DNA from: Phenylobacterium sp.
Lineage (GTDB): Bacteria > Pseudomonadota > Alphaproteobacteria > Caulobacterales > Caulobacteraceae
Assembly (NCBI RefSeq): GCF_030680185.1
Contig: NZ_JAUXVZ010000012.1
Span: forward strand, 1 to 64,000
DNA length: 64,000 bases
Reading direction: 5' to 3'
Within the stretch, counting starts at the first letter, position 1, and each line of letters opens with the position of its first letter. Positions 46,071 to 54,532 of this stretch are shown here, piece after piece. The notes beneath the pieces are model-generated. The model was not told the origin of the DNA. It saw only the letters and a list, made by a program, of their open reading frames with translations, and ran no database searches. Made by a program: the position numbers and the translations under genes.

Positions 46071-48650
46071 CTAGTTGGCCACGATGTTGACGATACGATC
46101 CTTGACCACGATCACCTTGCGGATGGTCAGGCCCTCAAGGCGCCGTGCGATCTCCGGGTCGTCAAGCACCATCTTCTCCACATCGGCCGGTTCGGCGCCG
46201 GCGGGCGCGCTGATCTCGCCGCGACGCTTGCCGTTGACCTGCACGGGCAGGACCTTGACGGAGTCCTCCGCCAGGGCCGGATCATAGTCGGGCCAGGGCG
46301 CTGTGGCGACCAGACCCTGGCCTCCCAGGCTGGCCCAGCATTCCTCGGCCAGGTGGGGGGTGAAGGGGGCGACCAGGCGGGCGAAGACCGACAGGGCTTC
46401 GTGGCGGGCGTAGAGCACCGCGGGGCTGGCGCCCTGGGCCGGGTTAGCCTTGAGAACATTGAGGAATTCGTACAGCCGCGCGATGCCGGAATTGAACCGG
46501 AAATCATCCACCGCCTCGGTCATGGCCTTGATCAGCCGGTGGCTGGCCCGGGTCAGGGCCAGCGCCGCCTCGTCCGGCTCGGCGGCGGGTGGGCTGGCCG
46601 GCTGGCTCTCGAACTCGGCCCAGACCCGGTTGACGAAGCGCCAGGCGCCCTCGACCCCGGAATTGGACCACTGGGTGTCGCGCTCGGGCGGGCTGTCGGA
46701 CAGGACGAACAGACGCGCGGCGTCCACGCCGTAGACCTCGAAGATCTCCTCCGGGGCCACGGTGTTCTTCTTGGACTTCGACATCTTCTCGACGTCGCCG
46801 ATCACCACCTGTTCGCCGGTGGAGGTCAGGACGGCGCGGCGGGTGTTCCCGGTGGTTTCGATCTCCACATCGCCGGGCTCCAGCCATTCGCCCGACTGGC
46901 GGCGATAGGTCTCGTGGGTGACCATGCCCTGGGTGAACAGGCCGGCGAAGGGCTCGCGCACCGACAGCATGCCCTCATCGGCCAGGGCCTTGGTGACGAA
47001 GCGGGCATAGAGCAGGTGCAGGACGGCGTGCTCGATGCCGCCCACATACTGGTCCACCGGCAGCCAGTAGTCGGCCGCGGCCTTGTCGATCGGCGCCTCG
47101 GCGGTCGTGTCGGTGAAGCGGGCGAAGTACCAGGAAGAGTCGACGAAGGTGTCGAGCGTGTCGGTCTCCCGCGTGGCCGGGCCGCCGCAGTCCGGGCAGT
47201 CCACATGCTTCCAGGTGGGATGGCGGTCCAGCGCATTGCCGGGCTTGCCGAACTCCAGGTCGGCGGGCAGGGCGACGGGCAGCTGGTCCTTGGGCACGGG
47301 GACCACGCCGCATTTGTCGCAGTGGATCACCGGCACCGGGCAGCCCCAGCCCCGCTGGCGGGCCACGCCCCAGTCGCGCAGGCGATAGACGGTGGCGCCT
47401 TCGCCGAGGCCGAGCTCTTCGATGCGGGCGATGGCGGCGGCCTTGGCGGCCTCGATGTCCAGGCCGTCCAGGAAGCCCGAATTGAAGATCACGCCGGGGC
47501 CGGTATAGGCCTCGGTCTCGACGCGGACGGTCTCGGCCGCCTCACCCGGCGGCAACACCACCGGCTTGACGGGCAGGTCGTACTTGCGGGCGAAGTCCAG
47601 GTCGCGCTGGTCGTGGGCCGGGCAGGCGAAGATGGCGCCCGTGCCGTAGTCCATCAGGATGAAGTTGGCGATCCAGACCGGCAGCTTCCAGTCGGGGTCG
47701 AAGGGATGGGCGACCATGAGGCCGGTCTCGTAGCCGATCTTCTCGGCCGTCTCGATCTCGGCGGCGCTGGCCCCGCCCTTGCGGCACTCGGCGATGAAGG
47801 CGGCGACCTTGGGATCGGCGGCGGCCAGCTGTTCGGCCAGCGGGTGGTCCGGCGCAATGCCGACGAAGCTCGCCCCATAGAGGGTGTCGGGCCGCGTGGT
47901 GTAGACGTTCAGGCCGTCCTCGAAGCCGGCTGGGGCTGCGCCCGCCCAGGGGAAGGCGAACTTCAGGCCCTTGGAGCGGCCGATCCAGTTCTCCTGCATC
48001 AGCCGGACCTTGTCGGGCCAGCGGTCCAGGGTCTTCAGGTCGTCGATCAGCTCGTCGGCATAGTCGGTGATGCGCATGAACCACTGGTTCAGCTTGCGCT
48101 TCTCCACCACCGCGCCCGAGCGCCAGCCGCGCCCGTCCACCACCTGCTCATTGGCCAGCACGGTCTGGTCCACGGGGTCCCAGTTGACCACGCCTTCGCG
48201 GCGATAGACCAGGCCGCGGGCCAGCAGATCCAGGAACCAGGACTGCTGCTTGCCGTAATATTCCACGTCGCAGGTGGCGAATTCCCGGCTCCAGTCGATG
48301 GAGAGGCCCAGCTGCTTCAGCTCGTCCTGCATCCGGGCGATATTCTGGTAGGTCCAGCCGCGGGGATCGACGCCGCGCTCGATGGCCGCGTTCTCGGCCG
48401 GCAGGCCAAAGGCGTCCCAGCCCATGGGGTGCAGCACATTGAAGCCCCGGGCGCGCTTGAAGCGCGCGACCACGTCGCCCAGCGCATAGTTGCGCACATG
48501 GCCCATGTGCAGACGCCCCGAGGGATAGGGGAACATCTCCAGCACATAGTATTTGGGCTGGTCCGGCTTGATCTCGGCCTTGAAGACCTCGGCGTCGGTC
48601 CAGGCCTTGCGCCACTTGGGCTCGACGTCCTTGGGATTGTAGCGCGCCAT
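46071..48650 (-). CDS. leuS: Leucine-tRNA ligase
   Basis: LeuS charges tRNA-Leu. The 859-residue protein has the HIGH-type motif [19 protein letters not shown], the CP1 editing domain (including [23 protein letters not shown] with its threonine-rich editing pocket), and a zinc-like [10 protein letters not shown] knuckle. The KMSKS motif ([15 protein letters not shown]) and the C-terminal anticodon-binding domain follow. Full length. It follows the DUF3576 gene and precedes lptE and holA. Confidence 0.97.
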   Translation of the reverse strand: MARYNPKDVEPKWRKAWTDAEVFKAEIKPDQPKYYVLEMFPYPSGRLHMGHVRNYALGDVVARFKRARGFNVLHPMGWDAFGLPAENAAIERGVDPRGWTYQNIARMQDELKQLGLSIDWSREFATCDVEYYGKQQSWFLDLLARGLVYRREGVVNWDPVDQTVLANEQVVDGRGWRSGAVVEKRKLNQWFMRITDYADELIDDLKTLDRWPDKVRLMQENWIGRSKGLKFAFPWAGAAPAGFEDGLNVYTTRPDTLYGASFVGIAPDHPLAEQLAAADPKVAAFIAECRKGGASAAEIETAEKIGYETGLMVAHPFDPDWKLPVWIANFILMDYGTGAIFACPAHDQRDLDFARKYDLPVKPVVLPPGEAAETVRVETEAYTGPGVIFNSGFLDGLDIEAAKAAAIARIEELGLGEGATVYRLRDWGVARQRGWGCPVPVIHCDKCGVVPVPKDQLPVALPADLEFGKPGNALDRHPTWKHVDCPDCGGPATRETDTLDTFVDSSWYFARFTDTTAEAPIDKAAADYWLPVDQYVGGIEHAVLHLLYARFVTKALADEGMLSVREPFAGLFTQGMVTHETYRRQSGEWLEPGDVEIETTGNTRRAVLTSTGEQVVIGDVEKMSKSKKNTVAPEEIFEVYGVDAARLFVLSDSPPERDTQWSNSGVEGAWRFVNRVWAEFESQPASPPAAEPDEAALALTRASHRLIKAMTEAVDDFRFNSGIARLYEFLNVLKANPAQGASPAVLYARHEALSVFARLVAPFTPHLAEECWASLGGQGLVATAPWPDYDPALAEDSVKVLPVQVNGKRRGEISAPAGAEPADVEKMVLDDPEIARRLEGLTIRKVIVVKDRIVNIVAN

Positions 48651-48727
48651 CTCAGGCAGCCTTCACGATCTTGTCTGGGAACGAAGACCGGCGTGCCTTT
48701 TTGGGGCGCGCCGGCCACGGCAGGGAC

Positions 48728-48758
48728 GGCGCGTTCGATCTGGCAGGCTGAACGCGCC
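48728..48758. repeat. Hairpin between DUF3576 gene and leuS
   Basis: GGCGCGTTC (48728-48736) pairs perfectly with GAACGCGCC (48750-48758) across a 13-base loop, just after the DUF3576 stop codon on the minus strand. No T-run follows, so it might slow transcription or stabilise a 3' end rather than terminate. Confidence 0.5.
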
Positions 48759-48766
48759 CTGGGGCG

Positions 48767-49249
48767 TCAGCCCCGGATGTTCGAAAGTCGAAGCTGGCGG
48801 GCCCGGGTCAGGATGGCGTTCTCCAGGTCGACCTCGGTCTGGGCCGAGGGCGGAGCGTCGGTCCACTGGCCGTCGGCGCCGCGGACCTGCTTGAACAGGA
48901 CGACGTTCAGGCCATCGGCCCGCAGGCGGGCGTCCAGGATATAGACCGTCGCCTTGAACCGCTCATTGGGCAGTTCCTGGCTGGAATACCAGTCGGTGAT
49001 GATCAGGCCGCCATAGGGGTCGGCCGACACCAGGGGCATGAAGGACAGGGTGTCGAGGCTGGCGCGCCACAGATAGCCATTGACCGAGATGGAGGCGGCC
49101 GGGGCGGTGTCGGCGGCGTCGCCGCGGCCGAACAGGCGGAAACCGCCATCGTTATTCCCGCGCGAGGCGCAGGCCGACAGCGACACCAGGCTGATCGCCA
49201 GGACGCCGGCAGAGATCTTAGAAAGGCGAGCTCCGCGCACAAACGGCAT
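48767..49249 (-). CDS. DUF3576 lipoprotein
   Basis: The 160-residue protein has a lipoprotein signal (VSLSACASRG) and then the DUF3576 core SISVNGYLWRASLDTLSFMPLVSADPYGGLIITDWYSS and RFKATVYILDARLRADGLNV. The family is limited mostly to alphaproteobacteria, often placed just before leuS, and its role is unknown, though the link with lptE suggests the envelope. The ATG at 49249 is supported by the signal peptide. Confidence 0.9.
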   Translation of the reverse strand: MPFVRGARLSKISAGVLAISLVSLSACASRGNNDGGFRLFGRGDAADTAPAASISVNGYLWRASLDTLSFMPLVSADPYGGLIITDWYSSQELPNERFKATVYILDARLRADGLNVVLFKQVRGADGQWTDAPPSAQTEVDLENAILTRARQLRLSNIRG

Positions 49250-49519
49250 GTTCGTCCGTCTCCAGTGATAATTTCCGCGTCGTGATCACGCCGCAGCGCC
49301 GCCCCCGCGTCCGCGCCCTCTATAACAACCAGACTGCGGGCGCCAAACAGGAATCACGTGGCCTTGGCGCCACATGAACGGGCCATTGTGCAGGCGGGAC
49401 CCGGAGTCGCGCATCGCCCGGTTGACCGGCGCGTTCTGGGACCTCTAATCGAAAAGACGGCGCGGATCGGACCACCTGATCGGCGCCTGCGGGGCGCAGG
49501 GGGCCCTTCGACGGTGAAA

Positions 49520-49891
49520 ATGTCCTTCCGGACGACGGTTTTGTTGGCGAGCGTCATAACCCTTATGGGGTCGACGATGGCGCACGCCCAGGCCGCCAAG
49601 CCGAAAGGCGTCGATTTCACCGTCCGCAGCGAAGCTCTGCCTCAGGGGGGAAAGACCCTGAAGTGGGGCGTACAGAACGGCCGCTGGGGCGTGTCCCTCG
49701 ATCTGGACCAGCCCACCGGCCGTGACGTGCAGCTGAACGACGTGCAGGCCGGCGCCTACTTCAGTGTGACGCCGAGCCTCCGCGTCGGCGGCGCCCTGGC
49801 TCTGGGCGAGAAGGAAGAGCCGGCCTTCAAGAAGACCCAGCCCACCGACGCCGCCCCGCGGGTGCGCCTCGAGACGGCCCTGAAGTTCTAG
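49520..49891 (+). CDS. NtrZ-like periplasmic regulatory protein
   Basis: The 123-residue protein has a signal peptide (SFRTTVLLASVITLMGSTMAHAQ). A short beta-rich domain follows: TLKWGVQNGRWGVSLDLDQPTGRDVQLNDVQAGAYFSVTPSLRVGGALALGE and a terminal RVRLETALKF. This resembles the Caulobacterales NtrZ family, whose founding member acts in the periplasm on the NtrY sensor kinase. No ntrYX genes are in the window. I chose the ATG at 49520; a GTG two codons upstream is possible. The assignment comes from recall of the family pattern. Confidence 0.7.
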   Translation: MSFRTTVLLASVITLMGSTMAHAQAAKPKGVDFTVRSEALPQGGKTLKWGVQNGRWGVSLDLDQPTGRDVQLNDVQAGAYFSVTPSLRVGGALALGEKEEPAFKKTQPTDAAPRVRLETALKF

Positions 49892-49904
49892 GCTTCAGGC
49901 CGGG

Positions 49905-50528
49905 CTATCCGGGCGAAAGCCCCTCCACCGCCGCCAGACCGACCACGCCCGAGGCCAGCAGCCGCCGGGCGTTTTTCGTATTGATTCCGCCCAGACCATA
50001 GACCGGGCCGCCGGCCGCGCGGGCCAGGACGGCGAGGCCGCGCGCGCCCATGGGGCGGCCGGCGCTGGGGCTGCGGCTGGGAAACACCACCGAAACCACC
50101 ACGGCCTGGGCGCCCAGGGCGAGGCCCCGGCGGGCGGCGGGCAGGCTGTGGGCCGCGGCCGTCACGATCCATTGCGGATGGGCCAGGCGCAGGGCGCGCG
50201 CCCTGTGGGCCTGGCGCTCGGGCAGGTGGACCCCGTCGGCGCCCACCGCCAAGGCCAGGGCGATGTCGGCGCCGATCATCAGCTTGATCCTGCGCGCCCG
50301 GGTCACGCGGCGCAGGTCGCGCGCCACCGCAGGGGCCTGTGGGTCGCCAAAGGGCCGGTAGATCACCGCCGCGCCAGGCGGCAGGGCGGCGGCGGCGGCC
50401 ACCGGATCGGGGGTTCGCGCCGGGTCGGTGAACATCAGAAGCGGCGGCAGGGGGTTTTGCGTCCGCGCCCGGCGGCTTAAGGACCAGGCGGTCCGCCGCA
50501 GGTCCCAGAAGCAGAAGTCCTCCGCCAT
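49905..50528 (-). CDS. Thiamine phosphate synthase-like protein
   Basis: The 207-residue TIM-barrel protein is related to ThiE/TenI. It shows LMFTDPARTPDP near the N-terminus, LMIGADIALALAVGADGVHLPER, WIVTAAAHSLPAARRGLALGAQAVVVSVVFPSRSPS and a C-terminal PVYGLGGINTKNARRLLASGVVGLAAVEGL with the phosphate-binding loop. Several ThiE active-site residues are altered, so it may have another role. The start at 50528 keeps an N-terminal FWDLRRTAWSLSRR helix found in homologues. Its start codon overlaps that of the divergent yggS. Confidence 0.8.
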   Translation of the reverse strand: MAEDFCFWDLRRTAWSLSRRARTQNPLPPLLMFTDPARTPDPVAAAAALPPGAAVIYRPFGDPQAPAVARDLRRVTRARRIKLMIGADIALALAVGADGVHLPERQAHRARALRLAHPQWIVTAAAHSLPAARRGLALGAQAVVVSVVFPSRSPSAGRPMGARGLAVLARAAGGPVYGLGGINTKNARRLLASGVVGLAAVEGLSPG

Positions 50529-51198
50529 GTCCGACGCCTCCTTCGATTGTGCCGCCGCCCGCACCGATGTGCTGGCCAGGATCGCCCGCGCCGCGCAAGG
50601 CGCCGGCCGCAACCCGGCCGATGTGACCCTGGTGGCCGTCTCCAAGCAACAGCCGTGGGAGCCTGTGGCCCAGGCCTTGGCGGCGGGCCAGACCATATTC
50701 GGCGAAAACCGGGTGCAGGAGGCGCAGGCGCGCTGGGCCGAACACCGCCAGGGCGTGGAGCTTCGGCTGATCGGGCCGCTGCAGACCAACAAGGCCAAGG
50801 ACGCCGTGGCCTTTTTCGACGTAATCGAAACCCTGGACCGCGAGCGTCTGGCCAAGGTGCTGGCCGACGAGATCCAGGCCCAGGGCATGGCCCTGCGCCT
50901 CTATGTGCAGGTCAATACCGGCGAGGAGCCGCAGAAGGCCGGCGTCCTGCCGCCAGAGGCCGACGCCTTCATTGCTCAGTGCCGGGCGACCTATGGCCTG
51001 GCGATCGAGGGGCTGATGTGCATTCCGCCGCCCGACGAGCCGCCCGGCCCGCACTTCGCCCTGCTGGCCAAGATCGCCGCGCGCAACGGCCTTACGCGGC
51101 TCTCCATGGGCATGAGCGGGGATTTCGAGACCGCCGTGCGCTTCGGCGCCACCAGCGTGCGAGTGGGCTCGGCCCTGTTCGGGGCGCGGACGGGCTGA
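50527..51198 (+). CDS. yggS: PLP homeostasis protein YggS
   Basis: YggS (PLPBP) binds pyridoxal phosphate and balances vitamin B6 pools. The 223-residue TIM-barrel protein has the PLP lysine in VTLVAVSKQQPWEPV, FGENRVQEAQARW, LRLIGPLQTNKAKDAVAFFDVIETLD, and the C-terminal LSMGMSGDFETAVRFGATSVRVGSALFG. The ATG at 50527-50529 overlaps two bases of the divergent thiE-like start codon, so each gene's promoter must lie inside the other gene. Confidence 0.95.
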   Translation: MSDASFDCAAARTDVLARIARAAQGAGRNPADVTLVAVSKQQPWEPVAQALAAGQTIFGENRVQEAQARWAEHRQGVELRLIGPLQTNKAKDAVAFFDVIETLDRERLAKVLADEIQAQGMALRLYVQVNTGEEPQKAGVLPPEADAFIAQCRATYGLAIEGLMCIPPPDEPPGPHFALLAKIAARNGLTRLSMGMSGDFETAVRFGATSVRVGSALFGARTG

Positions 51199-51220
51199 AG
51201 GCCTAGCCGGCTTCTGCTTC

Positions 51221-51310
51221 CGTCACCCTCGGGCTTGACCCGAGGGTCCATGCACACGGCCTCTCGCCGGTGTGCATGGATGGCCCGGTCAAGCCGGGCC
51301 ATGACGGTTG
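51221..51310. repeat. Hairpin repeats related to families B and D
   Basis: The gap between yggS and the L,D-transpeptidase gene holds cgtcaccctcgggcttgac with its complement cccgagggtcc, then gtgtgcatggatggcccgg and tcaagccgggccatgacg. The second part is the inverted form of the sequence repeated at 4240-4503. Confidence 0.65.
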
Positions 51311-51354
51311 GGAGGACGTGGGCGCGGCCGCCAGTTGGCGATAGCGCTGGCCCC

Positions 51355-51858
51355 TCAGGCCTCGATGGCCAGGGCGTCCCCTGGCGCAGCTCGGGCCAGC
51401 ACCGCTTCGAGATCAGGCCGCGAGAGGGCGATGCAGCCCTCGGTGGGCGCATAGTCCGGCTTGGCCAGGTGCAGGAAGATGGCCGAGCCCAGGGGGGCGA
51501 CCGGTGGATCGTCATTGTGGCCCAGCACCACCACCAAGTCGTAGAGCCCGTCCTCGCGCCACAGGGCCTCGTGGCTGGCGGCGAAGGGGCGCTTCACCAG
51601 CCGGTTGTAGTCGGGATGGGCCGGATCATCGCACCAGCCGTCGTCCGGCGCGATCGGCCGCACGGGTAGGGCGGTGGTCGGCGCCGGTCCCCGGTCGGGG
51701 CGATAGAGGACGTAGCGCAGCGGCCAGACCCCGATGGGCGAGACCCCGTCGCCCTCGCGCTTGTCGGCCGCCGGCGCCATGCCGCCTCGGCCGATGGCGC
51801 AGGCCATCAGATCGTCGCCGGATCGGAAGCGGCCGCGGGAATCGGCGTGGAAGATCAA
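51355..51858 (-). CDS. L,D-transpeptidase (YkuD) family protein
   Basis: The 167-residue protein matches the L,D-transpeptidase catalytic domain. It shows REGDGVSPIGVWPL near the N-terminus, VVVLGHNDDPPVAPLGSAIFLHLAKPDYAPTEGCIALSRPDLEAVL at the C-terminus, with the catalytic cysteine in TEGC and the conserved histidine in FLHL. Such enzymes cross-link peptidoglycan by 3-3 bonds or attach proteins. No signal peptide is visible. I chose a TTG start at 51858 with GGGAGG well placed upstream. It is divergent from the CenR-like gene, 58 bases away. Confidence 0.85.
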   Translation of the reverse strand: MIFHADSRGRFRSGDDLMACAIGRGGMAPAADKREGDGVSPIGVWPLRYVLYRPDRGPAPTTALPVRPIAPDDGWCDDPAHPDYNRLVKRPFAASHEALWREDGLYDLVVVLGHNDDPPVAPLGSAIFLHLAKPDYAPTEGCIALSRPDLEAVLARAAPGDALAIEA

Positions 51859-51916
51859 GGCGCGGCCTCCCAAAAATCTTTGCCCGCAGGCCGCGACACG
51901 GTGCATGTTCTGGCCC

Positions 51917-52603
51917 ATGGCGCAAAGAAAGACTCTGCTGATCATCGACGACGACGACGACCTGCGCGGCGCCGTCGCCGAACAACTCCAACTGAACGAC
52001 GAGTTCATCGCTGTCGAGGCCGCCACCGGCGCCGAGGGCGTTCGTCTGGCCCAGGAGAGCCGGCCCGACCTGGTGCTGCTGGACGTCGACCTGCCCGACA
52101 TGAACGGCCGCGAGGTCTGCAAGGCCCTGCGCGACCAGGGGCTGGCCGCGCCGGTGATCATGCTGACGGCGGCCTCTTCGGACGAGGACACCGTCCAGGG
52201 GCTGGAGGCTGGGGCCAACGACTATGTCACCAAGCCCTATCGTTTCGCCGTGCTGCTGGCCCGCATCCGCGCCCAGCTGCGCAGCCACGAACAGTCCGAA
52301 GGCGCGGTGTTCCAGCTCGGCGGCTACGAGTTCCGACCCTCGGCCAAGATTCTGGTGGACGAGAACGAGCGCAAGATCCGGCTCACCGAGAAGGAGACCA
52401 ACATCCTGAAGTACCTCTACCGGGCCGGCGACAAGTCGGTCTCCCGCGAGGAGCTTCTGGCCGAGGTCTGGGGCTACAACGCCGGCGTCACCACCCACAC
52501 CCTGGAAACCCACGTCTATCGCCTGCGCCAGAAGATCGAGCCGGACCCGGGGAACGCCCGCCTGCTGCTGACTGAGGCCGGCGGCTATCGGCTGGCGCCT
52601 TAG
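51917..52603 (+). CDS. cenR: CenR-like OmpR-family response regulator
   Basis: The 228-residue protein has a receiver domain (TLLIIDDDDDLRGAVAEQL, the phospho-aspartate in LVLLDVDLPDMNGREV, and the signalling threonine and lysine in VIMLTAAS and VTKPYRF). A winged-helix domain of OmpR type follows (IRLTEKETNILKYLYRAGDKSVSREELLAEVWGYNAGVTTHTLETHVYRLRQKIE). The sequence fits CenR, an essential envelope regulator in Caulobacter and rhizobia. The symbol is my recognition of the family and is not certain. Its sensor kinase CenK is not in the window. Confidence 0.88.
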   Translation: MAQRKTLLIIDDDDDLRGAVAEQLQLNDEFIAVEAATGAEGVRLAQESRPDLVLLDVDLPDMNGREVCKALRDQGLAAPVIMLTAASSDEDTVQGLEAGANDYVTKPYRFAVLLARIRAQLRSHEQSEGAVFQLGGYEFRPSAKILVDENERKIRLTEKETNILKYLYRAGDKSVSREELLAEVWGYNAGVTTHTLETHVYRLRQKIEPDPGNARLLLTEAGGYRLAP

Positions 52604-52618
52604 GTCGAGGCCGGGTTT

Positions 52619-52746
52619 CGAAGAGGGGACACAAAGGACACGAAGATAGCCAAGGACACGAAGGGGTCGGCGGCCCCGCCTTTGTGTCCTTTGCGATCCT
52701 TAGTGTTCTTCGTGTCCCGTCTTGAAGGCGCCTACGGCGCGCAGGA
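52619..52746. repeat. Inverted-repeat element, family A full copy
   Basis: This copy is in the same orientation as that at 1416-1542. The left arm has gacacaaaggacacgaagata, the right arm has tttgtgtcctttgcg and cttcgtgtccc, and the tail gcgcctacggcgcgc follows. It fills the space between the convergent cenR-like gene and xthA. Confidence 0.8.
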
Positions 52747-52764
52747 TGTGTGGAGGTCGGCGTT

Positions 52765-53571
52765 CTAGAGCGCCAGGTCGGCGGTGACCGGGGCGTGGTC
52801 GCTGGGGCGTTCCCATTCGCGGACGTCGTCGTGGACGCGGGATGACGCGGCGCCAGTGCGGAAGGCCGCTTCGCGCAGGCCGGGCGAGACCCAGATGTGG
52901 TCCAGGCGCAGGCCGCGGTTGGACTTGCGGAAGTCCGCCGAGCGATAGCTCCACCAGGAAAACAGCTTCTCCGGTTCCGGCGTCGCGGCCCGGGGCAGGT
53001 CGATGAAGCCCAGGGACTTCTGCAGGGCGTCCATGGCCGCCACCTCGACCGGGGTGTGGCTGACGATGCGCGACATCTGCCGGTGGCTCCAGACGTCGAA
53101 CTCGCCGGGCGCCACGTTCAGGTCGCCGACAATGGCCAGGGGCGCCTGGGGATCGCGGCGGCCCATCTCGGCGGTCAGGCTCTCGAAGAAGTCGAGCTTG
53201 TGGTCGAACTTGGGGTTCAGGGCGCGGTCGGGGACGTCGCCGCCGGCCGGCACATAGAAGTTCTGGATCTCGACGCCCGCCACCTTGGCCGAGACGCAGC
53301 GGGCATGGCCTTCGCGGCAGACGTTGAGGATCGGGGCGTCCTCGATCGGCAGGCGCGAGGCGATGGCCACCCCGTGCCAGCCCTTCTGGCCGGCGATCTT
53401 CACATGCGGCAGACCCATGGCGGCGAAGGCCTCGCGGGGAAACTCGGCCTCCTGGCACTTGATCTCCTGCAGGCACAGGACATCGGGCGCCTGCTCGTCG
53501 ACGAAGCGGGCGACCTGCTCGGCGCGCAGGCGGACGGAGTTGATATTCCAGGAGGCGATACGGAGGCGCAT
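52765..53571 (-). CDS. xthA: Exodeoxyribonuclease III
   Basis: XthA cuts DNA at abasic sites and removes 3'-blocking ends. The 268-residue protein has RIASWNINSVRLRAEQV, LCLQEIKCQEAEFP with the catalytic glutamate, GWHGVAIASR, VGDLNVAPGEFDVW with the aspartate and asparagine, and the C-terminal RLDHIWVSPGL and PSDHAPVTADL with the catalytic histidine. It provides abasic-site cutting, which matters in a strain whose nth is broken. Confidence 0.97.
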   Translation of the reverse strand: MRLRIASWNINSVRLRAEQVARFVDEQAPDVLCLQEIKCQEAEFPREAFAAMGLPHVKIAGQKGWHGVAIASRLPIEDAPILNVCREGHARCVSAKVAGVEIQNFYVPAGGDVPDRALNPKFDHKLDFFESLTAEMGRRDPQAPLAIVGDLNVAPGEFDVWSHRQMSRIVSHTPVEVAAMDALQKSLGFIDLPRAATPEPEKLFSWWSYRSADFRKSNRGLRLDHIWVSPGLREAAFRTGAASSRVHDDVREWERPSDHAPVTADLAL

Positions 53572-53590
53572 GGCGGTGGTTTAGGCCACA

Positions 53591-53638
53591 GAGCGCGTTC
53601 CGATAAGTGGGAACCGGTTATCGGATCAGAACGCGCTC
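53591..53638. repeat. Palindromic repeat of the ggaaccggtt type
   Basis: A perfect nested palindrome: outer arms GAGCGCGTTC (53591-53600) and GAACGCGCTC (53629-53638), inner arms CCGATAA and TTATCGG, with gtgggaaccgg in the centre. Intergenic palindromes with the same gtgggaaccggtt centre are frequent in many alphaproteobacterial genomes. Their role is unknown. Confidence 0.75.
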
Positions 53639-53677
53639 AGGTCGGAATTGGAGCCTGATCACATCAGGCTCTGGGAC

Positions 53678-53803
53678 GATAAGAAAACGCCCGGGGACTG
53701 GAGAACCCCGGGCGCCAAGTCATTCGTCTCTCATGCCGCCGCCGGGAGGGGATAGGTTCCGGCACGGCGCTGATATCGGGCCAGCGGCCCTGCCTCAGCG
53801 ATG
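53678..53803 (-). ncRNA. Candidate small RNA between lolA and xthA
   Basis: On the minus strand a promoter (TTGACT at 53838-53833, 17 bases, AAATAT at 53815-53810) is followed 90 bases on by a strong intrinsic terminator. The predicted transcript of about 125 bases has no convincing open frame: an ATG at 53811 overlaps the -10 box and so lies before the expected start. It contains CCCCTCCC, which could pair with ribosome-binding sites. A palindrome with two GANTC sites lies just upstream of -35. The unit fits a regulated small RNA; expression is unproven. Confidence 0.5.
53680..53714 (-). terminator. Strong rho-independent terminator
   Basis: On the minus strand the stem CGCCCGGGG / CCCCGGGCG (53706-53714 with 53688-53696, 9 bp, all G-C) has a 9-base loop and is followed by TTTTCTTAT. 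It ends the candidate small RNA and any read-through from lolA. Confidence 0.9.
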
Positions 53804-53809
53804 CGTGTC

Positions 53810-53838
53810 ATATTTGCCACGAGGCCGATAAAAGTCAA
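53810..53838 (-). promoter_or_regulatory. Sigma70-type promoter of the candidate small RNA
   Basis: TTGACT and AAATAT are separated by 17 bases, close to the housekeeping consensus at -35 and fair at -10. Confidence 0.55.
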
Positions 53839-53841
53839 GCG

Positions 53842-53858
53842 AGAATCAGGATGATTCT
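53842..53858. promoter_or_regulatory. GANTC-containing palindrome (possible operator)
   Basis: AGAATCA and TGATTCT form a perfect inverted repeat around GGA. Each arm holds a CcrM methylation site (GAATC at 53843-53847, GATTC at 53853-53857). It lies four bases upstream of the -35 box, so binding here could depend on methylation, as for GcrA/CcrM-controlled promoters in Caulobacter. Confidence 0.55.
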
Positions 53859-53875
53859 TGCGTGTTGTGAGATTG

Positions 53876-54532
53876 TCACATTCGTCCCTGGCCGGGACGC
53901 AGGTTCCGCGGGTCCTTGAGGACGAACAGGCTGTCATCCAGGCTGGCCACCTTGTCGAGGCGGGTCAGGCGCACCCGGGTGGCCTGGCCCTGGGCGTCGC
54001 TGATCGTCCAGCTCACCAGCTTCATCGGGGAATCGGAGAAGGTCAGCGTAATCTGGCCCTCGGCCTCCTTCTTGCCGTCGCGGGCGGTGATGGAGAAGCC
54101 GTCGGCCAGGCGGGAGACCCGGGTCACCTGCACGCCGCGATCCAGGCGGATCTGCCGGGCCAGGAACAGCGACAGGGGCGTGGCGCCCAGGGGATAGGAC
54201 TCGAAGGTCTTGAGCTTGGAATTGGCCACCGAGACCAGGTTGCCGTCCGACACCACCAGCAGGCCCGAGGGCGCGGCATAGGCGAAGCGGGCCTTGCCCG
54301 GACGCTTCAGAAAGATTTCGCCCTGGGTGGTGACGCCCCGGGGGTCGGTCTGCACGAAGGTCCCCTTGGCCTGGCTCAGACCTTCCAGATAGGCCACGGC
54401 GCGGTCCACCAGCGCCTGATCGGCCGACGACAGGGCCGCGGCGGCGGGGCTGGCCGACAGCAGGCCGACGAAGGGCGCAGCGGCCAGGCCGAAGGCCAGA
54501 GTCCGGCGGGACAGGGCGGGCGTGCGGATCAT
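53876..54532 (-). CDS. lolA: Outer-membrane lipoprotein carrier protein LolA
   Basis: LolA carries lipoproteins across the periplasm to the outer membrane. The 218-residue protein has a signal peptide with a twin arginine-like start (ALSRRTLAFGLAAAPFVGLLSASPAAA), which could use Tat or Sec. It then shows VAYLEGLSQAKGTFVQTDPRGVTTQGEIFLKRPGKARFAY, typical of LolA, and KLVSWTISDAQGQATRVRLTRL near the end. The ATG at 54532 begins MIRTPALSRR. A TGTGA-N5-TCACA inverted repeat covers its stop codon. Confidence 0.9.
   Translation of the reverse strand: MIRTPALSRRTLAFGLAAAPFVGLLSASPAAAALSSADQALVDRAVAYLEGLSQAKGTFVQTDPRGVTTQGEIFLKRPGKARFAYAAPSGLLVVSDGNLVSVANSKLKTFESYPLGATPLSLFLARQIRLDRGVQVTRVSRLADGFSITARDGKKEAEGQITLTFSDSPMKLVSWTISDAQGQATRVRLTRLDKVASLDDSLFVLKDPRNLRPGQGRM

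Noticed and set aside
45231..48944. A very long open frame (over 1200 codons) on the plus strand across lptE and leuS
   Set aside because: It lies antisense to well-identified genes, has repetitive low-complexity composition and no domain. It is a by-product of high GC in the third codon position.
53731..53811. A 26-codon minus-strand frame beginning MTRIAEAGPLARYQRR
   Set aside because: Its ATG overlaps the predicted -10 box, so it would not be in the transcript, and it has no ribosome site. Kept only as an alternative to the small RNA.
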